From assembly GCA_024681515.1 (NCBI GenBank), contig JAILAR010000174.1:1-64000 (forward strand): a stretch of DNA of 64,000 bases, written 5' to 3'. The position numbers and the translations under genes were made by a program. Under the pieces are notes generated by a model. It had not been told where the DNA came from. It did not search any database and saw nothing but the letters and a program-made list of their open reading frames with translations. This stretch comes from Eubacterium sp. Lineage in GTDB: Bacteria > Bacillota > Clostridia > Lachnospirales > Lachnospiraceae. This document shows, one piece after another, positions 51,937-59,829 of the stretch (the stretch's first letter is position 1; each line of letters opens with the position of its first letter).

Positions 51937-54371
51937 AAGAGACCTCTATGACGGATTCCTTTCAGCTTTGATTTCTTCGGCGTCTCCAAAAACTCGTCGA
52001 GTTCGCCGCCCAGCAGACGGTCCACTTCCTCTGAGACTTCTGTCGTAAGCCGGACAGCAATCGCTTCACCGGCCGTATCTTGCAGAACCGGAAGACCGCT
52101 TAAAAGAATATTATAACACATTTCCGGATTCTGTAAAAGAATCAGGTGCTGTCCGCGTGCCCCTGTCAGATGCTCCTCATGATGCAGATCATTTCTCTGT
52201 ACAGTGAGCATCAATGGCAGGTGTCCGTACACCGTGGTGGTCCGCCTCACATCGCCGGGCACATAAATCTCACGGCGCTCCGAAAGACTCAGCTCACAGG
52301 GCTCTTCCAGCCAGAGATCATCAGCGAGAAGTCCCATCTCCAGACAGAAGAAATCCGTTGCCCGATCATTGTACCGATAAAGCCCGTCTCCCAGATACAA
52401 TGTCCTTGGCCAGCCGCTGTCTCCGAGATGGTGTTTCAGCCATGCAAAGCTGTCAATACCATTCACATAGGCACCGTCCAGTTCCAGAGCCAGACGCAGG
52501 AGTTCCTCCATCCGGGCTTCAATCTGTGTTCTGTAAATATAGGGAAACCCGATAAGAAATCGGATCTGTCCATCCGTTTTCTGTCTGAGGCTGCGGATAT
52601 CATCCGGATCCATATACCGGATTCCATAGTCAAATACAATTGTCCCGGGTTCATATTTCAGTGCGTGGGCGGCCTGTTCCATCGTGGATACAAAAACAAT
52701 ATTTCCCGAATCGTCTGCGGGATCCGCCATAAGATCTTCCGGAAAAATACCGAACGAATTAATTCCAAACGAATTATGTGATAATTCCGTCAGCCCATCA
52801 TGAAGATTCTCCGGCGTAATAAAACGTGGATTCTCTGCGTCCAAACCGCACCCGGATCCCGCCTTCGAAAGCGTCCGCCTGCTTTGCTCCAGCAGCTTAT
52901 CCCGAAGTTCGCGCAGCACATCCCTTCGAAGGTTCTTGATCTCCGATACCGGGAGAAAACTCTGTCCATCATTATCGATCAAAAGCTCTGACAGCGCATA
53001 TCCTGTCCCGGACAGTCCGCCGATTTTCTCTTTCAGCGTCTCATCCGTAATCGGCCTTCCGGTTGCCTCCTCTGCCACAGAGCCCTGGATCGTAACCGAA
53101 AGATTCTTTGCAGCAGCGATCATCTGAAACGGTTTTCCGGCTTCTGTTTTCACGGAGAGTTTCACCGGGATCAGCGGCATTTTTGATAAAAACCTCTCCT
53201 CAAGTTCTTTCATAAGCGCCGCATTCCGAACACGTATCACCGGCATTCCCGGATGTAACCGTTTTGTCTTCGGTGCACGAAGACTGATCTCCGATCCTGC
53301 CCCTGAATCCACGGGAGCAGTAAGTTTGATCACGTCTTCCGGCGATGCGGAAATTTCCAGAGAATCCCCTCTGTTTACCGATTTCTCACACTGAACACGG
53401 ATCGTTCCGTCACCAACCTTCCGGATGCTTCCGATCTCCACCCCCGTATGTCCGGGATTCGTATCCGCCATCATATCCGGCCCGGAAAACTGATTCAGGT
53501 AGCCCCGTGTAAATCCGCCGCGATGAAAAACTTCCGTCAGTCTTTCCCTGTACTTTGCGGCACGCTCCGGGCAAAATTCTCCCTGCAGCACATCCTCAAC
53601 CATACTGCGGTACGCATCCACGCACGCCGCAACATAGTATTCATTCTTCATCCTTCCCTCAATTTTCAGAGAATCGATCCCTGCTTCCATCAGAGCCGGA
53701 ACATCCTCCAATGTACAGAGATCCTTCATCGACAAAGGATAGAACCCATTATACATTTCCCGGCAGGGCTGGGCACAGCGCCCGCGATTCCCACTGCGAC
53801 CGCCTGCAAACGAAGACAGATAACAGCGTCCGCTGTAGCAGACACACATGGCACCGTGTACAAAAGCCTCTACTTCTATGTCCGCCAGCTCCCTGATCTC
53901 CCTGAGTTCATGAAGAGACAGTTCCCTTGCAGGAACGACCCTGGTAAATCCGAGGGACTTTACAAATTTCGCACCCTCCACGGAACAGAGATTCATCTGG
54001 GTACTCGCATGCAGCGGAAGCTCCGGATAACGTTCCCGAAGAAACCGGTAAACCCCGAAATCCTGTACCAAAACAGCATCCAGTCCCTCTTCGTAAAGCG
54101 GATCCAGTGCCTCGGGAAGCGCCTTTATCTCATCATTTTTCAGTAACGTATTCAGCGTCAGATAAATCTTCCTATCATGCAAATGAGCCTCTTCAATTGT
54201 TTGAAGAAGCTCATTTTGCTGAAAATTGCCGGCATACGCCCTTGCGCCGAATCGATCCATCGCAAGATACATGGCATCCGCACCTGCCGAAAGAGCCGCA
54301 TGAAAAGCAGCCGGATTCCCGCAGGGAGCCAGTATTTCCGGTCTTTTATACTCAGGTTTACTCATCATCAT
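51933..54371 (-). CDS. Peptidase U32-family protein
   Basis: 812 residues. The N-terminal U32 domain starts PEILAPCGNPAAFHAALSAG, and the family signature is complete as EAFVHGAMCVCYSGRCYLSS near 172. A DUF3656-like middle follows and a long C-terminal region. Many U32 proteins modify rRNA or tRNA (RlhA hydroxylates 23S rRNA), so RNA modification is more likely than proteolysis. It overlaps zapA by four bases. Confidence 0.9.
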   Translation of the reverse strand: MMMSKPEYKRPEILAPCGNPAAFHAALSAGADAMYLAMDRFGARAYAGNFQQNELLQTIEEAHLHDRKIYLTLNTLLKNDEIKALPEALDPLYEEGLDAVLVQDFGVYRFLRERYPELPLHASTQMNLCSVEGAKFVKSLGFTRVVPARELSLHELREIRELADIEVEAFVHGAMCVCYSGRCYLSSFAGGRSGNRGRCAQPCREMYNGFYPLSMKDLCTLEDVPALMEAGIDSLKIEGRMKNEYYVAACVDAYRSMVEDVLQGEFCPERAAKYRERLTEVFHRGGFTRGYLNQFSGPDMMADTNPGHTGVEIGSIRKVGDGTIRVQCEKSVNRGDSLEISASPEDVIKLTAPVDSGAGSEISLRAPKTKRLHPGMPVIRVRNAALMKELEERFLSKMPLIPVKLSVKTEAGKPFQMIAAAKNLSVTIQGSVAEEATGRPITDETLKEKIGGLSGTGYALSELLIDNDGQSFLPVSEIKNLRRDVLRELRDKLLEQSRRTLSKAGSGCGLDAENPRFITPENLHDGLTELSHNSFGINSFGIFPEDLMADPADDSGNIVFVSTMEQAAHALKYEPGTIVFDYGIRYMDPDDIRSLRQKTDGQIRFLIGFPYIYRTQIEARMEELLRLALELDGAYVNGIDSFAWLKHHLGDSGWPRTLYLGDGLYRYNDRATDFFCLEMGLLADDLWLEEPCELSLSERREIYVPGDVRRTTTVYGHLPLMLTVQRNDLHHEEHLTGARGQHLILLQNPEMCYNILLSGLPVLQDTAGEAIAVRLTTEVSEEVDRLLGGELDEFLETPKKSKLKGIRHRGLL

Positions 54372-54805
54372 TCCTGACCTTTATTTCTGTCTTTCTCCGC
54401 TTCCAGCTGAACGATCTTTCGCTGCAAGGCGTTGATCTGCTCCTTATACTCTTCCACCAGCTTCAGCGCAGCCTCATGCTTGATCTGTGCCTCGATCACT
54501 TCATGCCGGAGGTCATAGAGCTGCTGTTCCTTTTCGGAATCATCACGGGCGATCTCCTCTGCCCTGGCCTTCGCTTTGAAATAATCATCCGCGATGTTCA
54601 GCGCCAGCAGAACTCCCTGATATTCCGTATTCATCCTCCGATATTGTTCCGAGGTTTTGCACTCCGCGATCTTCCCGTTGATATAGGTCGCAACATTCTG
54701 CAGATAATCTTCCCCTTCGTATCCACTCAGGGTATAGACCTTTCCTCCGATCACTACGGGTATATCCGTCTTCTGTGCCATTGACTGAGATCCTCCTATC
54801 TCCAC
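54368..54805 (-). CDS. zapA: Cell division protein ZapA
   Basis: 145 residues. The N-terminal ZapA domain is clear: IPVVIGGKVYTLSGYEGEDY and NVATYINGKIAECK, then LLALNIADDYFKAK. A long coiled coil (about 80-140, with ALKLVEEYKEQINALQRKIV) follows. ZapA bundles FtsZ filaments. It is the first gene of the zapA-U32-ftsW-pbp operon and is preceded by a hairpin leader element. Confidence 0.88.
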   Translation of the reverse strand: MEIGGSQSMAQKTDIPVVIGGKVYTLSGYEGEDYLQNVATYINGKIAECKTSEQYRRMNTEYQGVLLALNIADDYFKAKARAEEIARDDSEKEQQLYDLRHEVIEAQIKHEAALKLVEEYKEQINALQRKIVQLEAEKDRNKGQE

Positions 54806-54836
54806 ACTACGCGCCTAAAGCGCTCCGTGAAATCAT
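54791..54836 (-). repeat. GC-hairpin leader element, copy 5
   Basis: Minus strand: GATGATTTCACGGAGCGC, then TTTAGGCGCGTAGTGTGG, ending in the zapA ribosome site AGGAGG. Stem GCGC with GCGC, loop TTTAG. Confidence 0.6.
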
Positions 54837-54902
54837 CACTTCGCACGTGTCTATCACCTGTCAGCTATTATTTTACGATTAAGTCCGTGCTCCGTTCTGA
54901 TT

Positions 54903-55913
54903 TTATTTATTATCCGCCAGCAGGCCTTCGAGGCCCAACTGCCGATACGACTGCTCTGTAGCGACGCGTCCGCGCGGCGTGCGGTTGATAAAACCGTTCT
55001 TGATGAGGTACGGTTCATAGACATCTTCGATCGTACCGCTGTCCTCGCCGATCGCAGCGGCAAGCACTTCCAATCCTACCGGACCGCCGTGGAACTGTTT
55101 TATGATGGTCTCCAGCAGATTCCGATCCGTCTGATCAAGTCCTGCACTGTCCACATCCAACCGATCCAGTGCTCTCTTCGCTATAGTATAATCGATTTCG
55201 CCGCAATGTTCAACCTCGGCAAAATCGCGGACTCTCTTAAGGAGCCGGTTTGCCAGACGCGGCGTTCCGCGGGAACGTTTTGCAATCTCCAGCGCACCCT
55301 CTTCATCGATGGATATACCCAGAACCTTAGCGGAGCGGATCAGGATCCGCATAAGATCCGTGATGGAATAGAACTCCAGCCGGTCCACAACTCCGAATCG
55401 ATCCCTGAGCGGAGCCGAAAGCATTCCCGCTCTGGTCGTAGCTCCGACTAATGTGAAATGCGGAAGGGAAAGCCGGATGGATCTGGCACTTTCGCCCTTA
55501 CCGATCACTATGTCGATGGCAAAATCCTCCATAGCCGGGTAAAGCACTTCCTCCACCTGTTTGTTCAGACGGTGGATCTCATCGATAAATAGTACATCTC
55601 CCTCCGAAAGGTTGTTCAGGATCGCTGCGATCTCTCCCGGTTTTTCGATGGCCGGTCCACTGGTCACCTTGATCTGGACTCCCATTTCTTCGGCGATGAT
55701 CCCAGCAAGGGTGGTTTTACCAAGTCCCGGAGGGCCATAAAGCAGAACATGGTCCAGCGATTCTTTCCTTTTCCTGGCAGCCTTGATAAATACCGCAAGA
55801 TTCTTTTTTACTTTGTCCTGACCGATATACTCTGCCAGGGAAGTAGGGCGAAGACTCGCTTCAACCTTTGCTTCCTCCGGTGTAGCCTCGGTGGTAATGA
55901 TTCGTCGTTCCAT
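54903..55913 (-). CDS. ruvB: Holliday junction helicase RuvB
   Basis: 336 residues, normal length. Walker A in [17 protein letters not shown], Walker B in [15 protein letters not shown], the sensor [18 protein letters not shown], and the C-terminal winged helix ([12 protein letters not shown]). It drives branch migration with RuvA. It follows ruvA by 21 bases. Confidence 0.97.
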   Translation of the reverse strand: MERRIITTEATPEEAKVEASLRPTSLAEYIGQDKVKKNLAVFIKAARKRKESLDHVLLYGPPGLGKTTLAGIIAEEMGVQIKVTSGPAIEKPGEIAAILNNLSEGDVLFIDEIHRLNKQVEEVLYPAMEDFAIDIVIGKGESARSIRLSLPHFTLVGATTRAGMLSAPLRDRFGVVDRLEFYSITDLMRILIRSAKVLGISIDEEGALEIAKRSRGTPRLANRLLKRVRDFAEVEHCGEIDYTIAKRALDRLDVDSAGLDQTDRNLLETIIKQFHGGPVGLEVLAAAIGEDSGTIEDVYEPYLIKNGFINRTPRGRVATEQSYRQLGLEGLLADNK

Positions 55914-55934
55914 AGTATTCTCTGTCTCTATATT

Positions 55935-56540
55935 TTACAGATGTCTGAGTGCTGCCGAAAGGAGCTGCTCCACGGTCATGGATTCTGCGCCTTCCACTTT
56001 TCGGATGGCCCGGAGGGCATCCATGTTGGAATACCCAAGTGCAGTGAGCGCCTCTGCCGTTTCACTGATCACATTTCTGTCTGCCGTATCGCCTGTGCCA
56101 TAAGTCTCTGAACCTGTCTCCAAACCGGCGCCTGTGATCTCAAAGGAGCCTTTCAGATCGACCACCACACGCTGCGCCGTTTTCGGTCCGACGTTTTGAG
56201 CTTTTGCTATGGATTTTGCATCGCCGGACTGGATCGCATAATACAGTTCTTCCACCGACATGATATTCAGGATGGAAAGCGCCCCTTTCGGTCCGATGCC
56301 GCTGACCGAGATCAGCTTTCGGAACGCCTGAATATCCGAGCGATCCGGAAATCCGTACAGCGTCCATTCATCTTCCTTGATATGCAAATGTGTATAAAGC
56401 AGGATTTCTTCCTTGCCCTTACGGATCAGATCCTGGAGGACACGTCCCGTGGTATATACCTCATATCCGATCCCCTGATTATCCAGGATCACACTCTCCC
56501 GACCGGTCTCTATGATCCTGCCCTTCACATAATGTATCAT
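55935..56540 (-). CDS. ruvA: Holliday junction DNA-binding protein RuvA
   Basis: 201 residues from the ATG at 56540 (site AGAAGGAG). The OB domain IHYVKGRIIETGRESVILDN, helix-hairpin-helix motifs (LISVSGIGPKGALSIL, AKAQNVGPKTAQRVVVDLK), and a C-terminal RuvB-binding domain (ETAEALTALGYSNMDALRAI). It holds the four-way junction. The leader has short direct repeats at 56556-56604. Confidence 0.96.
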   Translation of the reverse strand: MIHYVKGRIIETGRESVILDNQGIGYEVYTTGRVLQDLIRKGKEEILLYTHLHIKEDEWTLYGFPDRSDIQAFRKLISVSGIGPKGALSILNIMSVEELYYAIQSGDAKSIAKAQNVGPKTAQRVVVDLKGSFEITGAGLETGSETYGTGDTADRNVISETAEALTALGYSNMDALRAIRKVEGAESMTVEQLLSAALRHL

Positions 56541-56555
56541 GTCTGCTCCTTCTAT

Positions 56556-56604
56556 CATAAGCCATGCATAACATAAGCCATGCATAAGCCATGCATAAGC
56601 CATG
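56556..56604. repeat. Four 11-bp direct repeats in the ruvA leader
   Basis: CATAAGCCATG occurs at 56556, 56572, 56583 and 56594; five extra bases (CATAA) separate the first two. The repeats lie just upstream of the ruvA ribosome site and after the terminator of the preceding gene. Confidence 0.7.
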
Positions 56605-56626
56605 CCGCGCACAAAATCTCTCGAAA

Positions 56627-56656
56627 AAAGAGTGCCGCACTGCCGCAGCACTCTTT
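56627..56656 (-). terminator. Terminator of the divIVA-like gene
   Basis: AAAGAGTGC pairs with GCACTCTTT; TTTTTT follows on the minus strand. Confidence 0.75.
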
Positions 56657-56676
56657 CTCGCTGATAATCTGGCTTT

Positions 56677-57144
56677 TTACAGGAACTCGAAATCGTCTCC
56701 GCCTTCCTCTTCGCCATCACCGATCATCGCCTTGCTCGGTTTTCTGGCTTCCTCGATCTCTCCTACAAATACCTCGTCATCGTCACCGCCGACAACAGTG
56801 GTCTCATTTGCCTTCTCGAAGAATTCAGTGGTTGCTTTCCCCTTCTTGTCGTTTTTATCGTTCTTCTTGTCATCTTTCTTTGATGCATTAGAGGAACCTG
56901 AAGCTTTCTTATCGTCTTTCTTTGAATCTCCGTTTGCCTGTTTCTCAAGATCAAAGATCTTAAGATTTTTCTCTTCTATAAGCTTGTCAAGCTTTTCTTT
57001 TTCCTCTTTCAGCTTGGCATTCTCGGTAACTAGTTCATCACAGTAACGTCCGACAGTGGAAACAAACTCATCCACATCGACAGCCTTATAGCCGAAAAGT
57101 CCCTTCTTAAATTTCTGATTTTTAACGTCAAGTGGTTGCATCAT
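56677..57144 (-). CDS. DivIVA/GpsB-type division protein
   Basis: 155 residues from the ATG at 57144 (site GGAGGAAGG). The N-terminal DivIVA motif (KFKKGLFGYKAVDVDEFVST) is complete, then a coiled coil (about 35-68). The rest is a Lys/Asp/Ser-rich linker and an acidic C-terminus (GDGEEEGGDDFEFL). DivIVA proteins bind curved membrane at poles and septa. Confidence 0.85.
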   Translation of the reverse strand: MMQPLDVKNQKFKKGLFGYKAVDVDEFVSTVGRYCDELVTENAKLKEEKEKLDKLIEEKNLKIFDLEKQANGDSKKDDKKASGSSNASKKDDKKNDKNDKKGKATTEFFEKANETTVVGGDDDEVFVGEIEEARKPSKAMIGDGEEEGGDDFEFL

Positions 57145-57182
57145 GATGCCTTCCTCCATTAACAAAATATTTCTCTATCGAA

Positions 57183-57232
57183 ATTATATCACATTTTCAA
57201 ATACTTTCAACATGAAAAATGTGTGATATAAT
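57183..57232. promoter_or_regulatory. Divergent promoters sharing one -35 hexamer
   Basis: TTTCAA (57205-57210) is a -35 for the plus strand (TATAAT at 57227-57232) and, as TTGAAA, for the minus strand (TATAAT at 57188-57183). Both spacers are 16 bases. The flanks are inverted copies of TGTGATATAAT. Confidence 0.6.
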
Positions 57233-57267
57233 GGATTCTATCATATTTACATAAAAAAGGAAAGAAA

Positions 57268-58281
57268 ATGTTACGATTTGACGAAAGAATTGATATAACT
57301 AAAATTCCCGCCTGGGATCACACCGCTTCGGCCCGCGGACGGGATCAGGTACTCATGTTTGATCTGGAAACCACAGGGCTTTCTGCGCATAATGCATTCA
57401 TCTACATCATCGGGATCAACTACTGGAAGGACGGCTCCTGGCATATTCTTCAGCTTTTCAATGATGACGGCCGCAGTGAGCCGGAAATGATCCGCTGTTT
57501 TATGGAGCTTTGCAAGGGCAAGACCACTCTGTTCCATTTCAACGGAGATACGTTTGATATCCCCTTTGTACGATGCCGTATGGATAAGATCCGGCAGCAG
57601 CTCGGAGAATCGATCCCGGATCATATGAGTCCGCTGATCTCCGTGGATTATCTGAAGATGATCCGCCCCTTCAAATATGCCCTGGGGCTCCCGAACGTAA
57701 AGCAGAAAACCGTGGAGCGGTATCTGGGGATCCGGCGCGAGGATCAATATGACGGAGGACAGCTGATCGGCGTGTATCTGTCTTACCTCTCCTCCGGAAG
57801 TCGCCGAAACCGGGATCTGGTACTGCTGCACAACCGGGACGATATGGAAGGGATGTTCCACCTTGCCGGAATGCAGGCGCTTACCATGCTTTCCGATGGG
57901 GATTTCACATTAGGCGCACCGGCCATGGACCGGCAGGGCGAGCGGCTGTATCTTACCCTGCCCATCACATTGTCCACACCTCTGCCCTATCCTCTGGTCA
58001 CCACCGGACACGGCGCAACCCTACGCGGAGAATCGAATTCCGCATGCCTGACACTTCCGCTTTACAACCGGGATGCCGTATGTACGATCACCAAAGAAAC
58101 CGCCTCAGGATTTTTTCTTCCCTGTTTCGGGTACGAAGGAGTCATCACTTACCGAAATCCGGAGGATCGAAAGATCACCTATATAGCCGCGGATGACACC
58201 CTTCTGGGAGATTCCGGACGCCTGCGGGCATATGCAGCCTGCTGCACCCGTGGGCTGATGATCCAGAACGGAAGAAAGTAG
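57268..58281 (+). CDS. YprB-type RNase H-like exonuclease
   Basis: 337 residues. The DnaQ-like fold: LMFDLETTGLSAHNAFIYIIGI near 30 with the metal-binding Asp and Glu, FHFNGDTFDIPFVRCRM near 95, VDYLKMIRPF, and LLHNRDDMEGMFHL near 190. The family is widespread in Firmicutes, with its in vivo substrate unclear. It is divergent from the divIVA-like gene. Confidence 0.82.
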   Translation: MLRFDERIDITKIPAWDHTASARGRDQVLMFDLETTGLSAHNAFIYIIGINYWKDGSWHILQLFNDDGRSEPEMIRCFMELCKGKTTLFHFNGDTFDIPFVRCRMDKIRQQLGESIPDHMSPLISVDYLKMIRPFKYALGLPNVKQKTVERYLGIRREDQYDGGQLIGVYLSYLSSGSRRNRDLVLLHNRDDMEGMFHLAGMQALTMLSDGDFTLGAPAMDRQGERLYLTLPITLSTPLPYPLVTTGHGATLRGESNSACLTLPLYNRDAVCTITKETASGFFLPCFGYEGVITYRNPEDRKITYIAADDTLLGDSGRLRAYAACCTRGLMIQNGRK

Positions 58282-58324
58282 GTGCTTCGCTCCTCGGTCT
58301 CGCCGCTTTTTCCCTTCGCTCACA

Positions 58325-58350
58325 AAAAAAACGCCTGACGGCGTTTTTTT
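58325..58350. terminator. Bidirectional terminator between yprB-like and ssrA
   Basis: AAAAAAACGCC pairs with GGCGTTTTTTT around a four-base loop. Confidence 0.85.
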
Positions 58351-58351
58351 A

Positions 58352-58699
58352 TGGAGCTGGCGGGAATCGAACCCGCGTCCAAAGACCCTTCCATACCGGT
58401 ATCTCCCATCGCAGTCTTTGTTTTAGGATTCCCTCGCTATGACGTCCAAAGACAGACTTCATAGTCCGGTAGCTTCATAAATCGTTTCAACCCGCAAAGC
58501 TTTGGGAAGAACGTTCTCCGCCTTTCTGATGCCGGATCCTGTGAGCAGCGGATGACTCACGGGCCGACAGGCTGCACTTAGGCAGCCAGTGCTAAATTCT
58601 TATCTTCAGCGTTTATTTTTTTCCGCACTTTTAACGTGGATCACGGACCACGGATGGCTGCCGGGATTTCAAAATCCCTGTCGAAACCAGTACAACCCC
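58352..58699 (-). ncRNA. ssrA: tmRNA
   Basis: 348 bases. The 5' end GGGGTTG pairs with CAGCTCC at the 3' end, and the T arm GGGTTCGATTCCC is present; discriminator A, no encoded CCA. The start region GTACTGGTTTCGACAGGG is typical. The tag reads ...AEDKNLALAA then TAA; the resume codon is uncertain. With SmpB, encoded nearby, it rescues stalled ribosomes and marks the product for ClpXP. Confidence 0.93.
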
Positions 58700-58714
58700 T
58701 GGTTTATTATATGT

Positions 58715-58743
58715 ATTATAACGCAGCGGAAGATCTTTGTAAA
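58715..58743 (-). promoter_or_regulatory. Promoter of ssrA
   Basis: Minus-strand TTTACA (58743-58738) and TATAAT (58720-58715) with a 17-base spacer, 15 bases upstream of the tmRNA 5' end. Confidence 0.75.
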
Positions 58744-58796
58744 TTCAACCGCTGGTATAATTCAGGATAATGTCGAACAATTATATCAGTAATTCA

Positions 58797-59225
58797 TCAG
58801 TTCTTGTCCGGACCTTCTTCCGTCAGATCCGTTGAAATGGATGACGGTTCCTCCGTTGCTCCTGCTTCGGAGGTCGGACTCTCACTTCCGGAATCTTCAC
58901 TTCCTGATTCGGTATCTGCTTCCGCGCCTCCCTCGGAGCTCTGTTCACTCGCCAATTCCGATCCTGTATACAGGTCCGAATAATTGTCTACCCAGTACTG
59001 ATTAAACCAGTCTTCATAATCATGTGCCGAAATGAAGATGTCCTCTTTGTCCTGGTGTTCCTGCTGATAGTTATAGATCCAACGACCCAAAGGAAATCCG
59101 ATCAATGCACCAAGGATCAGTGCGATCAGAAACGCGATCAGAAGCTTCCGAATCTTCGCCTTTTTCATATTCTTCTGACGGTTCATCTTTTCCTCTTTGT
59201 AACGGTCTACTTTTTCCTGACTCAT
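58797..59225 (-). CDS. Unrecognised single-pass membrane protein
   Basis: 142 residues from the ATG at 59225. A basic N-terminus (KVDRYKEEKMNRQKNMKKAK), one membrane helix (about 27-45, LLIAFLIALILGALIGF), a Tyr/Trp-rich stretch (ISAHDYEDWFNQYWVDNYSD), then about 65 residues rich in Ser, Glu and Gly. Location outside the membrane is inferred for the tail. It lies between smpB and ssrA. Confidence 0.6.
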   Translation of the reverse strand: MSQEKVDRYKEEKMNRQKNMKKAKIRKLLIAFLIALILGALIGFPLGRWIYNYQQEHQDKEDIFISAHDYEDWFNQYWVDNYSDLYTGSELASEQSSEGGAEADTESGSEDSGSESPTSEAGATEEPSSISTDLTEEGPDKN

Positions 59226-59348
59226 GCCTTTGCCTTCTTTCAAAATAGTGAGAAATCATTTCAGATCCTGCATACCATCCGCCATGCAGAACCGTTCTAT
59301 ATTTTACTCAAATCAAATCATAAAATCAAGCGATTTTTCTGTGTCTTG

Positions 59349-59816
59349 TCACTTCAGATTTCTCACTTTGAAGTCCCTCTCGGCTTCGCGTTTCATATCC
59401 TTTTTTGCGATATCCGCACGCTTATCGTACAGCTTTTTACCCTTTGCCAGGCCGATCTCCACTTTTGCACGGCCGTTTTTAAAATACACCTTCAGCGGCA
59501 TGATTGTATAGCCGTCTGCAGACGCCGCACCGGACAGTTTCCGTATCTCCGACTTATGCAGAAGTAGTTTTCTGGTCCGAAGGGGATCTTTATTGAAAAT
59601 ATTTCCTTTCTCGTAAGGATTGATGTGCATATGATAGATGTACATCTCTCCTCCTTCCACGCCCACATAGGATTCCTTGATGCTGCACTGCCCCAACCGG
59701 AGAGACTTTACCTCCGTTCCGGCCAGTGCGATCCCGGCCTCATAGGTTTCCTCGATAAAATAGTCATGATACGCTTTTTTGTTATTTGCGATCAGTTTTT
59801 CTGCTTCCTTTTTCAT
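59349..59816 (-). CDS. smpB: tmRNA-binding protein SmpB
   Basis: 155 residues. Family motifs: [50 protein letters not shown], and the basic tail [18 protein letters not shown] that enters the ribosome. It delivers tmRNA to stalled ribosomes. It starts 13 bases after rnr stops, and ssrA lies about 650 bases downstream. Confidence 0.96.
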   Translation of the reverse strand: MKKEAEKLIANNKKAYHDYFIEETYEAGIALAGTEVKSLRLGQCSIKESYVGVEGGEMYIYHMHINPYEKGNIFNKDPLRTRKLLLHKSEIRKLSGAASADGYTIMPLKVYFKNGRAKVEIGLAKGKKLYDKRADIAKKDMKREAERDFKVRNLK

Positions 59817-59829
59817 TATTATTTAACTC

